The notes under the pieces were generated by a model. The model saw only the letters and a list, made by a program, of their open reading frames with translations, was not told the DNA's origin and made no database searches. Shown piece by piece: positions 26,722 through 35,530 of a DNA stretch of 64,000 nt. The DNA is from Porphyromonadaceae bacterium UBA7332. Its GTDB lineage: Bacteria; Bacteroidota; Bacteroidia; Bacteroidales; UBA7332. Location: the NCBI GenBank assembly GCA_002471225.1, contig DKPO01000018.1, positions 35,218 through 99,217 on the forward strand. Direction: 5' to 3'. A program made the translations under genes and the position numbers. The first letter of the stretch is position 1. Each line of letters starts with the position of its first letter.

Positions 26722-28010
26722 TTATTTATTTCATTGCCCATATAAACATCAATCATTTTGCGGTTGAACCAATAACTGTATTTACTCTGGATATAGTTGT
26801 TTAATGCATTCAAATAGGAGTTTTGTTGTTGTAGCAGATCTGTTGTTGAGACAGCCCCTTTGTCAAACTTAGTCGTGAAAACACGGAAGTTCTCGGCATA
26901 AGCGTCATTACTTATTTGTGCAGCCTGATACTTTTCGCGAAGTGAAGTGACATTCAAATATTCTTTTTCGAGTGAAGTCACCAGATTCAGTTCAGTCTGA
27001 GCATCTTCAAGTTGAGCCTGCTGAAGGCGGAAATTTGCCTGTTTTACATTCGATCGGGTCTTTCCTTTGTTCCAGAGCGGGACACTGATCGACACAGAAA
27101 CCTGTTGCATCTGATTATCGTTGAACTGACTGCCCCAGCTACCGTTTCCTGTTCCGTTATAATTAGTACCTATAGAACCGTTTAAAGAAAGAGTAGGTGA
27201 ATACCCTCCTTTAGCAATCTTTACATCCAGTTCCGCCAAATCAATATTGCGTGACGTGATTTGTAGGTCAGGCAGCCAGGCAAGCGTTTGTTCGATAACC
27301 GTATTTAAAGGCGGGAGCGCCAGAGCTTCCAGTGAGAAGGATTGAGGATGCTCTACTTTTACAGGCGTATCCGGATTTATACACAATAGCTTTTTCAGAT
27401 CCAGTAAAGCATTGTCCCGATTAATTTCGCTGTTGGTCAGTGCATAAGAATCGGAAGTGTACTGAGCCTGGAGAAGCAGGTAATCACTCTCAAGAATTTC
27501 TCCGGCTCTATATCGGATCTGACCCTGATTCATCATTTCTTTACTGATGGCAGCAACCGACTTTTGGTACTCAAGCAGTTCTTCATTCATAATTACGGAA
27601 AGATATGCCTGTATAATGTCTATCATCAGGTTATTCTGAGCTTGAATTATCTTCGAATCGCTTTGGGAATAAGCAACTTTCGCACGTTTAATGGCATTCA
27701 TTTGCTGACCGCCTTTCCATAATGTCATAGAGGTATTCAGATTATACGAACCATTGTTTCCGTTGTTTGAATAACTCTGAGAAACAGATCCCTGCAAATC
27801 GGGTAATAAATCTCTTTTGGACTGAGCCACCTCTTCTTTTGTTCCCGCTTTGGAAATTTCAAGAATCTGCTGACCGTAATTGCTACTCAAAGCATAGTTT
27901 ATAGCTTCTTTGAGCGTAAAGGTTTGTTCTTTTTTATCGCTCTGAGCAAAGAGAGATACAGAACCTGCCAGTATCAGGAGATATAAAATCATTTGTTTTT
28001 TCATCTGCAT
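26718..28010 (-). CDS. TolC-family outer-membrane efflux protein
   Basis: This 430-residue protein has a signal peptide (LILAGSVSLFAQ) and two TolC-type repeats of long helices with alternating heptads (for example DLQGSVSQSY in the first strand pair and QANFRLQQAQLEDAQTELN in the second helix). It is the first gene of the efflux operon, so transcription probably starts upstream of 28010 or at the small gene before it. The C-terminus is short and lacks the long tail of E. coli TolC. Confidence 0.92.
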   Translation of the reverse strand: MQMKKQMILYLLILAGSVSLFAQSDKKEQTFTLKEAINYALSSNYGQQILEISKAGTKEEVAQSKRDLLPDLQGSVSQSYSNNGNNGSYNLNTSMTLWKGGQQMNAIKRAKVAYSQSDSKIIQAQNNLMIDIIQAYLSVIMNEELLEYQKSVAAISKEMMNQGQIRYRAGEILESDYLLLQAQYTSDSYALTNSEINRDNALLDLKKLLCINPDTPVKVEHPQSFSLEALALPPLNTVIEQTLAWLPDLQITSRNIDLAELDVKIAKGGYSPTLSLNGSIGTNYNGTGNGSWGSQFNDNQMQQVSVSISVPLWNKGKTRSNVKQANFRLQQAQLEDAQTELNLVTSLEKEYLNVTSLREKYQAAQISNDAYAENFRVFTTKFDKGAVSTTDLLQQQNSYLNALNNYIQSKYSYWFNRKMIDVYMGNEINN

Positions 28011-28095
28011 TCATTTTTTTGTTTCAAAGAAACCGATCAGGCAGCTCTTATAAAAGAGGTAACGATATACGGGCTGAACTAATCGATGAAAACCC

Positions 28096-28734
28096 TTATT
28101 TAACCGACGAGTGTTTCTGACTGTCGGGATGTACGGATACGGTTGTTGTGGTATCCTTTCGCTTTTCCAGAATTTCATTCAGAGCATCGGAAATGACAGA
28201 GGCATTTTCCAAAAGATATAATCGTTTCAGCACCGAATCCTTTTCCTCTATCCGATTCAGCTTCGCAATGATCTCACGAGCCTTCTCGGCCCTTTTAGCC
28301 TGTTTATGACTACGAATCAATTCAACCGGATCCAGGCAACCCGAGTAGATAACGGGCGGACGGGTTTTCTGTAATTCTTTGAAAAATGATTTAGACATGA
28401 CATTATTAAACATCTGTCTGTATTCTTCTCCGATGCGTTGGCTTTCCTTGTTATAGAGCATACTCCAAAGCATGGCTCTGCGCATAAAATAAGAAGTGTC
28501 ATTAGGTAAAATAAAGACACTTTCCAGTTGGGTCTGAATTTCTAAAAGAGAACTTTTGTCGATAAATTCAATAAAGGATGAACTGTTCAGCAGGGATTCA
28601 TTCAGAAGCGTATCTCCTATAAGAGGCAGAAGATTGCTTTTGTATTTATTCTCGTAGATAGTTGTATTATTTTCCTGAGTAAAGATAGAGAAACAACAAC
28701 TCCAAAAAATAGTAAGTGTCAGGTATAGTTTCAT
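28096..28734 (-). CDS. Secreted protein of unknown function
   Basis: I do not recognise this 212-residue protein. It has an N-terminal hydrophobic segment ending FTQ, typical of Bacteroidota signal peptides. The rest is mainly helical and polar, with a basic, Lys/Glu-rich stretch at about 145-195 that may form a coiled coil (KQAKRAEKAREIIAKLNRIEEKD). The tail is rich in Thr, Ser and His. It lies 85 bases upstream of the TolC-like gene on the same strand with no terminator between, so it may be the first gene of the efflux operon and act with it in the periplasm. That link is only positional. Confidence 0.65.
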   Translation of the reverse strand: MKLYLTLTIFWSCCFSIFTQENNTTIYENKYKSNLLPLIGDTLLNESLLNSSSFIEFIDKSSLLEIQTQLESVFILPNDTSYFMRRAMLWSMLYNKESQRIGEEYRQMFNNVMSKSFFKELQKTRPPVIYSGCLDPVELIRSHKQAKRAEKAREIIAKLNRIEEKDSVLKRLYLLENASVISDALNEILEKRKDTTTTVSVHPDSQKHSSVK

Positions 28735-29352
28735 TTGATTTAGCTTTAGATAATCAAATCGTGTGCATACAAATGAACGGATTTATTGTATGCAAGCATA
28801 GCTAACCCGATATAAGGGATGTTCTTATCGACGAATAGGGCTGTTTTACCGATTAAAAAGGAATTTGACTTAATTGAGGTATTTGGAGTCTTTTACTGAC
28901 TTTTTGTATTTTGCTAATCGCTCAGAATGAGTTATTTATTTTTCAAGATCTGTATGACGATTCTGTGGGCTGTATTTGGGGTTAGTGTAAGTGTTTGTAT
29001 AATAATCAATTAGGATGATTATGAGTCCGGTAGTAATGAAAAATTACAAAAAAAGGGCGTTTTTGCCTGGCAATACGAACTTGGCGAGAATTTGATAGGT
29101 ATTAAAATAAAAAAACAAAGGGCGAAAAAATATTTTCTCAAGGCGAAAAAATATTTTCTCAAGGCGAAAATATTTTTTCGCGGTGTTAAATTTTAGAGTA
29201 ACCCGCATCTTGTGTCGAAGATGCAGTCGAAAAGTCTGATTTTAGACAAAAACCGATAGAAAAGGCTTCGGCTTTGTTCTAAATTACAGACCTTGTAAAA
29301 TAATCAAAATGATGCTTATTCGTTTGTTATTCAATCAAAAAGACAGATTGTT
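28735..29352. other. Gene-free spacer of 618 bases with an AT-rich repeat cluster
   Basis: No credible coding frame was found. The left half contains scattered AT-rich sequence. The right half holds the tandem and inverted repeat cluster listed at 29121-29181, and several GC-rich short inverted segments around GGCGTTTTTGCC at 29056-29067. It could be a decayed mobile element or an array of small hairpins between two divergent-looking units. Confidence 0.5.
29121..29181. repeat. Two tandem 21-bp repeats plus an inverted third copy
   Basis: The unit GGCGAAAAAATATTTTCTC followed by AA occurs at 29121-29141 and again exactly at 29142-29162. The core GCGAAAAAATATTTTC of copy two (29143-29158) is then repeated as its exact reverse complement at 29166-29181. 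The second and third elements can therefore fold into a 16-bp hairpin with a 7-base loop. The role is unknown. Confidence 0.8.
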
Positions 29353-30111
29353 CTATTTCTGATCAATGAAGCTTCGTAGATCCTGAATTTTATCCGTATT
29401 GATGAAGTCGAAATTCAAATCAAGGTATGTTTTCCAGGCATTCGGATTGTCCGGACATCCCCAGAATCTGGCAGGTACTCCCGACTGATGCGCCGACAGA
29501 ACAAAGTTTTCGATGTTCTTCTTCTCCGATTCGGTCAGGGAACCGGTCCCATCCCAGGTAGCGAAATTTTTGTAGTCGTCACTGATCATTCCAATTCGCT
29601 TTAATTCCGCCGCATTATATTTCAGCGTAGGTCTTCCATCGAAAAATATAATATCCGCGTAATTTTTAAATTCAGCAGCAGGAGGGGTCGAACCGCTGAT
29701 AACAACCTTTACGCCCGATGGATTTTGTTTCAGATCAAAATAAGCCGCTGTTTCCAACAGTTGTTTTTCCAAAACAGGCAAGGTCTCTTTATATCCGGTT
29801 TTCAAATCAATCAAAAGTTGCAAAGGCTTTCCTGAAGCATATATCTGATTGTCCTGCTTGCCCATAATTTCACGTATCGGGTTCAGATATAAATTCTTTA
29901 ATGTGCGTTCGGGACGAATATCCTCTCTGTCATGAGCTACATATAGCTCACCATCGACCAGAAATATGTCAGCCTCAATGGATTCAAACTCGTTTTCGTA
30001 AGCCAGAAAAAAAGGTCTTTCCTGTTCGTAATCGTTATGAGAATGTAATTTACTCTGTGCGTTCGCTATGCCTGCGATAAAAACTAAAATGAAGAGAATA
30101 ATTTGTTTCAT
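29353..30111 (-). CDS. Secreted GDPD/PI-PLC-like phosphodiesterase
   Basis: This 252-residue protein has a signal peptide (LVFIAGIANAQ). It shows the short GDPD-type barrel pattern: HSHNDY at 23-28, a metal-binding E-A-D at 46-48, and VAHD at 58-61. Proteins of this kind are annotated as phosphatidylinositol-specific phospholipase C/glycerophosphodiester phosphodiesterase family members and probably cleave a glycerophosphodiester in the periplasm. A weak -7-like element (CAAAATAA on the plus strand at 30137-30144) lies upstream. It has no obvious operon partner. The family is clear; the substrate is not. Confidence 0.85.
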   Translation of the reverse strand: MKQIILFILVFIAGIANAQSKLHSHNDYEQERPFFLAYENEFESIEADIFLVDGELYVAHDREDIRPERTLKNLYLNPIREIMGKQDNQIYASGKPLQLLIDLKTGYKETLPVLEKQLLETAAYFDLKQNPSGVKVVISGSTPPAAEFKNYADIIFFDGRPTLKYNAAELKRIGMISDDYKNFATWDGTGSLTESEKKNIENFVLSAHQSGVPARFWGCPDNPNAWKTYLDLNFDFINTDKIQDLRSFIDQK

Positions 30112-30274
30112 TACAATAAGTATAAAATAAGAAAAGCAAAATAAGTAAATCCCTATTCCGTCCGTATTGCAGAAGTGTTACAAGCGTGTTAATGTATCAG
30201 ATAATAAAATTTAAGACAGTAATAGCTATGATTAAAATAATAATATAAGAATTAATCTTAATCGTTTGTTTTTA

Positions 30275-30282
30275 TTATTTTT
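30275..30282 (+). promoter_or_regulatory. Candidate -7 box of the ECF sigma operon
   Basis: TATTTTTG matches TAnnTTTG. No -33 element lies at the right distance. It would give a leader of about 85 bases before the TTG start. Confidence 0.5.
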
Positions 30283-30311
30283 GCAATATTGATTAAATAA
30301 TGAGAATTTAT

Positions 30312-30342
30312 TTGGTTGAAATCTTCCTGTTTATTCAACCAA
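30312..30342 (+). promoter_or_regulatory. Leader hairpin upstream of the sigma factor gene
   Basis: TTGGTTGAA at 30312-30320 pairs perfectly with TTCAACCAA at 30334-30342 around a 13-base loop. It ends 29 bases before the sigma start and 4 bases before a mini-ORF, so it may tune translation. Confidence 0.5.
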
Positions 30343-30346
30343 TAAG

Positions 30347-30379
30347 ATGAGAAAACCTAAATTTAACCAAATTGAATAA
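30347..30379 (+). CDS. Ten-codon mini-ORF overlapping the sigma factor start
   Basis: ATG at 30347 reads MRKPKFNQIE and stops at 30377-30379, a few bases beyond the TTG start of the sigma gene in another frame. Its position suggests translational coupling to a weak start codon. No expression evidence is available, so this could be chance. Confidence 0.3.
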   Translation: MRKPKFNQIE

Positions 30380-30959
30380 TACAACAACTAACAATAATCT
30401 TTTCGATCAATTTAAAAATGGGGATATAAAATCTTTTGCAAAATATTATGATCGATACTATGGACCGGCATTGAGTTTTGCTAACCGTTATTTAAAGGAT
30501 GACTGTTTAGCTGAAGATGCCGTTCAGACCTTATTTGTCAAGCTTTGGGAGCAAAAAGGGTTGATTAATTCTTCCGAAACCCTATCTAATTATCTGTTTA
30601 CGATATTGAAGCATATTGTTTTGGATCTGCTTAAACACAAGGCTACTATTTATTTAAAGCATGAGGAGATAAAGCAAACATCGATGGACTGGGTCTCGGA
30701 ATCAATTACTAAGGAACTAGAAGAAAAAGAGGTTTCAGAAAACCTGGGTGTTGCCATAAGCCGTTTATCTCCCCAAAAGCAAAGAATTTGTCGATTGAAA
30801 ATATATAACGGATATTCCAATCAGGAGATAGCCGATGAATTAGATATTTCGATAAATACGGTTAAAGTACAATACACACAATTAATAAAGGAATTAAGAT
30901 TCCACATGAAAGAATACGCAGGTCTGTTATTGTTATTGTGGATTCTTACGTTAAAGTGA
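30372..30959 (+). CDS. ECF RNA polymerase sigma factor of a SusC/SusD locus
   Basis: This 195-residue protein has sigma region 2 at about 15-85 (DQFKNGDIKSFAKYYDRYYGPAL region and LFVKLWEQK) and region 4 at about 130-180 with the helix-turn-helix NGYSNQEIADELDISINTVK. It belongs to the Bacteroidota ECF group that pairs with FecR anti-sigma factors and STN-type SusC proteins, all encoded next to it. The start appears to be TTG: the frame is closed by a stop at 30348-30350 and the first in-frame ATG would remove region 2. The C-terminus ends in a short hydrophobic stretch (AGLLLLLWILTL), unusual for a soluble sigma factor but seen in this subgroup. It should activate the SusC/SusD genes downstream. 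Confidence 0.92.
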   Translation: MNNTTTNNNLFDQFKNGDIKSFAKYYDRYYGPALSFANRYLKDDCLAEDAVQTLFVKLWEQKGLINSSETLSNYLFTILKHIVLDLLKHKATIYLKHEEIKQTSMDWVSESITKELEEKEVSENLGVAISRLSPQKQRICRLKIYNGYSNQEIADELDISINTVKVQYTQLIKELRFHMKEYAGLLLLLWILTLK

Positions 30960-30968
30960 AAAAATATT

Positions 30969-31001
30969 AAAAGGTATTGGTTCTGCTAATACCTTTTTTT
31001 T
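30969..31001 (+). terminator. Terminator between sigma and anti-sigma genes
   Basis: AAGGTATT at 30971-30978 pairs with AATACCTT at 30988-30995 and a long T-run follows. It would lower readthrough into fecR and so set the ratio of sigma to anti-sigma factor. Confidence 0.75.
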
Positions 31002-31034
31002 GTTGAATCGTATTTATAAAAAACAAGATGGAAA

Positions 31035-32000
31035 ATGAATAATAATGATCTATTTAAAAAATATATTAATAATGAATTGTCGAAGTCAGAAGAAACTGAA
31101 TTTTATTCTCGGATAAAAAACGCAGAAATGGATCCGGAGATTCTAAAGGATATGGATGAAAATAGTCCTTTCCTTGTTTTTGGGGAATGCGAGACAGATC
31201 GGCATACGCAAACAGAACTGTTTAAAAAGATCGAACAGCAGATTACCAAAAAGAACTATTTCAAGATCTTCTTAAAATATGCAGCGATCGTAATTCCTCT
31301 TTTATTATTGTCAGTGACGGGTTTGTACTTCCTGAAAAATGACTGGAGGAACAATGAATTTGAGATGATCCATGCTTCGAAAGGAGAGCAATTGTTTTTA
31401 GAACTTGAAGATGGTACAAAGGTCTGGTTAAATTCAGATTCGCGAATATGGATTCCCGGAAAGTTTGGTAAGAAAAACCGTATTGTCAAAATGGAAGGAG
31501 AGGCCTATTTCGATGTTGCAAAAGATAAAGACCGGCTATTTCAGGTTAAGGTTAATGAAATGGTGATACAGGTTCATGGAACAAAGTTTAATGTCCTGGC
31601 TTATGAAGAATCCAAAACACTGGAGGTTTCTCTGGATGCAGGGAGTATTGAAGCAATACTTGAGCGAACGGGTGACTCAGTTACTTTAACTCCGGGGGAA
31701 TTGATTAAAGTATCAAAGTTTACGGGAGAATATCAAAAACAATTCTTTGATCCGGATAAAGAACATAGCTGGAGAGATAAATATCTGGTATTTTCAGAAA
31801 ATACATTGGAAGACGTAATGATTCAATTGTCAAAGAGATATGACTTTAAATACAGGATTGTTGATGAAGCAGCTTTGACTTATACCTATACAATGAAGTA
31901 TAAAGATGAAAAACTACAAACCATATTTGATGATATGCAGATGATATCACCAATAAAAATAGAACACAATAACAATATAATAGAAATCAGATTAAAATAA
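31035..32000 (+). CDS. FecR-family anti-sigma factor
   Basis: This 321-residue protein has a cytoplasmic N-terminal part of about 80 residues that should bind the sigma factor, one transmembrane helix at about 81-100, a periplasmic FecR domain (WLNSDSRIWIPG and VKMEGEAYFDVAKD), and a C-terminal STN-like DUF4974 domain (LEDVMIQLSKRYDFKYRI). In such systems the SusC STN domain contacts this periplasmic part when substrate is bound, releasing sigma. The gene follows the sigma gene after a terminator and precedes the SusC gene after a hairpin. Confidence 0.94.
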   Translation: MNNNDLFKKYINNELSKSEETEFYSRIKNAEMDPEILKDMDENSPFLVFGECETDRHTQTELFKKIEQQITKKNYFKIFLKYAAIVIPLLLLSVTGLYFLKNDWRNNEFEMIHASKGEQLFLELEDGTKVWLNSDSRIWIPGKFGKKNRIVKMEGEAYFDVAKDKDRLFQVKVNEMVIQVHGTKFNVLAYEESKTLEVSLDAGSIEAILERTGDSVTLTPGELIKVSKFTGEYQKQFFDPDKEHSWRDKYLVFSENTLEDVMIQLSKRYDFKYRIVDEAALTYTYTMKYKDEKLQTIFDDMQMISPIKIEHNNNIIEIRLK

Positions 32001-32032
32001 AATTCTGAGTATGCTGCAACATACTCAGAATT
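32001..32032 (+). terminator. Hairpin between fecR and the second susC
   Basis: A 13-bp perfect inverted repeat (AATTCTGAGTATG at 32001-32013 with its complement at 32020-32032) has a 6-base loop but no T-run. It may act as a partial terminator, an mRNA stabiliser or a processing site that uncouples SusC from FecR levels. Confidence 0.55.
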
Positions 32033-32077
32033 AAATAAAAGTCAAATAATTAAATATTTAATCAATCACGCAAAAGT

Positions 32078-35000
32078 ATGGTAAAAAGAAAAAAATCCTC
32101 CTTTTTCGGTATGAAAAAATCAAAAAAAGTAAGAGGAATCCCACATTGGGATAAAGTTCTCCTATCCTGTTTGTTATGTATGAGTCTGTCAGCAGAGGCA
32201 GCCATGAAATCCCAAATCTCTGTTAAGCTCAAAAATGCATCATTGAAACAAGCAATGGAACAGATTGCCGAGCAATGTGACGTTCATTTTACATACAGTA
32301 AAGAGGTTATTGATATTAATACAAAAGTAACACTGGATTGTTCAGAGGAGAATCTGGAAGATGCTCTTGATAAGATGTTTGCTTATACGAATATATCGTA
32401 TAAAATAGCAGGAGATAAAGTTTATCTGACAAAAGAGGCTAAGGCTAAATCAAACCAAAGCAGTAAGAAGACGAAGATCACTGGTGTGGTTCTGGATTCT
32501 TCAGGAGAGACTATTATCGGAGCGAATGTATTTATTAAAGGTACGCAAGATGGTGTTATAACAGATGCTGATGGTTGGTTTACGATTAATGCCGCACCGG
32601 GAGATATTCTTACGATTACCTATATAGGATACAAACCGAAGGATGTGAAGATCGGGGATAAAGTGAATTTGAAAATTATTCTTGAAGAAGATACAAAAAA
32701 ACTGGATGAAGTAGTTATTGTTGGTTATGGTCAGCAAAAGAAAGAAAGTGTAGTTGTTGCGATGAGTTCGGTAAAGCCATCTGAAATTGCGACACCTACA
32801 AGGAATCTTACTAATAGTCTGGCCGGACAAGTGTCGGGATTAATTGCGGTTCAACGTTCCGGAGAGCCGGGATATGACGATGCAGAGTTCTGGATCAGGG
32901 GGGTAAGTACATTTGCCGGAGGAACAAAGCCTCTTGTTTTGGTGGATGGTGTACCAAGAAAGATGAATGATATAGAGCCTGATGAAATAGAAACATTCTC
33001 AGTGCTGAAAGATGCTTCGGCAACAGCTATTTATGGAGCAGAGGGAGCGAACGGGGTTATTTTGATCACAACGAAACGTGGTAAGAACGAAAAAGCCCGT
33101 ATAACGTTCAAAACCGAACACTCATTTTCAACTCCTACACGATTGCCTGAATTTGTCGGATCGGCAGATTACCTGCAGCTTTTTAATGAATCGCTTAGTA
33201 ATGACGGTGAATTACCAATGTTTACAGATGAACAAATTGAAAATTATCGCATAGGTGCCGACAACGATCTATATCCGAACACGAATTGGACGGACGCGTT
33301 ATTGAAAAAACATACAAGCAATCACCGTTATACATTGAATGTTCGTGGTGGTACTGAAAAAGCTAAATACTTTGTATCCGGGGCATATTATAATGAAAGC
33401 GGTTTATTTAAAGGCGATGCAAATGAGCGTTACAACTCGAACATTGGTGTAAATAGATTCAACTTGCGTTCAAATATTGATATGCAAGTATCAAAGACGA
33501 CAGGTGTAACAGTAGACTTAGCCGGACAATATTTAGTAAATAACTTTCCTGGTACAGGAACATCATCTATTTTCAGATCGATGCTGATAACTCCTCCACA
33601 CGTTTTCCCCGCAGTTTATAGTGATGGGACTGTGGCAACTTATCCACAGGAAAGGGATTCTAATATGAGAAATCCATATAACTTATTGATGAATTCCGGT
33701 TACGCTAAGGAGTTCAGAACGGGAATCCAATCCAAAGTAGGTTTGCGTCAGGACTTGAATTTTATAACAAACGGTCTGACTTTAACGGGTAATATCAGTT
33801 ATGACTATGATGGGGTGATGATTGTCCGACGCGCGTATAATCCATCAAGATACTTTGCTACTGGCAGAGATGAAAACGGGAAACTTATATTTAATCAGGT
33901 CGTTTCAGGACAACCTGACTTACAAGATCCGACAAACAGCTCAAATGCTTCAACTAAGAAAATCTATATAGATGCAGCATTAACTTATAAGCGGACTTTT
34001 AATGAAAAGCATGATGTGGGTGCAATGCTTTTATATAATCAGAGAGAGCATCAGACTCACGATGTAGCATTGCCTTTCCGTAAGCAAGGTTTGGTAGGCC
34101 GGGGTAATTATGGGTATGATGACCGGTATTTTGTTGAGGTAAACTTTGGTTACAGTGGATCAGAGACTTTTGCAAAAGGACACCGTTTCGGCTTTTTCCC
34201 TTCTGTAGGTTTGGCTTATTATCTGTCGAATGAAGCATTCTTTCCCGCAGCCATAAAAGAGGTTGTTGGTAAATTAAAATTGAGAGGTTCGTATGGTAAG
34301 ACAGGTAATGACGATACGGGAGGATCCCGCTTCTTATACAGACCTACTTACACAATGAATGGAGGTGGCTTTAATCAGGGGATTACTGATAACGGAGGTT
34401 CAAATGGAATTGGGAATGGAATTTATGAAGGTAGATTTGAGGCTCCGAGATTGTCATGGGAAATAGAAGAGAAACAGAATTATGGTTTTGAGATGGGTTT
34501 GTTTAATAATCAAATTGATTTTGTAATTGACTATTTCAGATCAGAAAGAAGCAATATTCTATTAAGAAGAAAAACAGTTCCTCAACTAGGAGGTTTCAGA
34601 GAAGATCCATGGCAAAACTTTGGTAAGGTAATGAATCAAGGTGTCGATATGAGCTTAAATGCGAATCATAATTTTGGTCCTGTAAAAGTAGGTTTCCGCG
34701 GAACATTTACGTTTACAAGAAATAAGGTTCTTGAATATGATGAATTACCACAGAAATACCAATATCAGGCTGTAACAGGTACACGCGTAAATGAAAATAC
34801 GTTGTTTATTGCTGATCGTTTATATAAAGATGAAGACTTTATTATAAAAACAAATGCAGCAGGTAAAAAGACCTATACGTTAAAACCGGAGTTGCCTCAA
34901 TCTACTTTAGGTGGAATGATTGCACCGGGAGATATTAAGTATGTGGATGTGAACGGTGATGGTGTGATTGACAGTTATGATAAAGTCAGAGGAGTAGGTA

Positions 35001-35515
35001 ACCCAAGTGTACCGGAAATTGTATATGGTTTTGGTCTTAATGTAGAATACAAGAACTTCTATGCAAGTGTTTTCTTCCAGGGAGTGGGTAATACATCTGT
35101 TTTATTGGGAGGAGCAACTCCTGAAGGTTGGTACCCGTTTGCATGGGGAGTTGACCAATCCAACTTCAGAACTTTTGCTTTGGATCGCTGGACTGAAGAG
35201 AATCCAAGTCAGGATGTCTTAATGCCTCGTTTGCATAAAAGTAATCTGAATAACAGAAATAATACTCAGGCTAGTACATGGTGGTTACGCAATGGTTCTT
35301 TTTTACGTTTGAAAAACTTAGAAATCGGATATAATGTTCCACAGGTTGCTTTAAAGAAAATAGGATTTCAGGCAGCACGTATTTATATGATGGGCTATAA
35401 TGTTGCTGTATGGGATCATATTAAATTCTTCGATCCTGAAGCAGGTAATGCAAATGCTGGGATGAATTATCCACTGCCAAGAACATTTACTATAGGTTTA
35501 GATTTTACATTCTAA
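32078..35515 (+). CDS. SusC/RagA-type TonB-dependent transporter with STN signalling domain
   Basis: This 1145-residue transporter has an unusually basic N-terminal extension before its signal peptide (VLLSCLLCMSLSAEA). An internal ATG at 32111 is an alternative start. The secretin/TonB short N-terminal (STN) domain spans about 48-118 (VKLKNASLKQAMEQIAEQC), then the carboxypeptidase-like domain (ITGVVLDSSGETIIGANV), the TonB-box region DEVVIVGYGQQKK, the plug and the barrel. The STN domain is the hallmark of transporters that signal through FecR to an ECF sigma factor, both encoded just upstream. SusD starts 15 bases after the stop. No glycosidase is linked, so the substrate is unknown. Confidence 0.95.
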   Translation: MVKRKKSSFFGMKKSKKVRGIPHWDKVLLSCLLCMSLSAEAAMKSQISVKLKNASLKQAMEQIAEQCDVHFTYSKEVIDINTKVTLDCSEENLEDALDKMFAYTNISYKIAGDKVYLTKEAKAKSNQSSKKTKITGVVLDSSGETIIGANVFIKGTQDGVITDADGWFTINAAPGDILTITYIGYKPKDVKIGDKVNLKIILEEDTKKLDEVVIVGYGQQKKESVVVAMSSVKPSEIATPTRNLTNSLAGQVSGLIAVQRSGEPGYDDAEFWIRGVSTFAGGTKPLVLVDGVPRKMNDIEPDEIETFSVLKDASATAIYGAEGANGVILITTKRGKNEKARITFKTEHSFSTPTRLPEFVGSADYLQLFNESLSNDGELPMFTDEQIENYRIGADNDLYPNTNWTDALLKKHTSNHRYTLNVRGGTEKAKYFVSGAYYNESGLFKGDANERYNSNIGVNRFNLRSNIDMQVSKTTGVTVDLAGQYLVNNFPGTGTSSIFRSMLITPPHVFPAVYSDGTVATYPQERDSNMRNPYNLLMNSGYAKEFRTGIQSKVGLRQDLNFITNGLTLTGNISYDYDGVMIVRRAYNPSRYFATGRDENGKLIFNQVVSGQPDLQDPTNSSNASTKKIYIDAALTYKRTFNEKHDVGAMLLYNQREHQTHDVALPFRKQGLVGRGNYGYDDRYFVEVNFGYSGSETFAKGHRFGFFPSVGLAYYLSNEAFFPAAIKEVVGKLKLRGSYGKTGNDDTGGSRFLYRPTYTMNGGGFNQGITDNGGSNGIGNGIYEGRFEAPRLSWEIEEKQNYGFEMGLFNNQIDFVIDYFRSERSNILLRRKTVPQLGGFREDPWQNFGKVMNQGVDMSLNANHNFGPVKVGFRGTFTFTRNKVLEYDELPQKYQYQAVTGTRVNENTLFIADRLYKDEDFIIKTNAAGKKTYTLKPELPQSTLGGMIAPGDIKYVDVNGDGVIDSYDKVRGVGNPSVPEIVYGFGLNVEYKNFYASVFFQGVGNTSVLLGGATPEGWYPFAWGVDQSNFRTFALDRWTEENPSQDVLMPRLHKSNLNNRNNTQASTWWLRNGSFLRLKNLEIGYNVPQVALKKIGFQAARIYMMGYNVAVWDHIKFFDPEAGNANAGMNYPLPRTFTIGLDFTF

Positions 35516-35530
35516 TAACAAGAATTTCAT

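Noticed and set aside
29121..29181. CRISPR array
   Set aside because: Units are 21 bases and abut without spacers, the third copy is inverted, and no cas gene is present.
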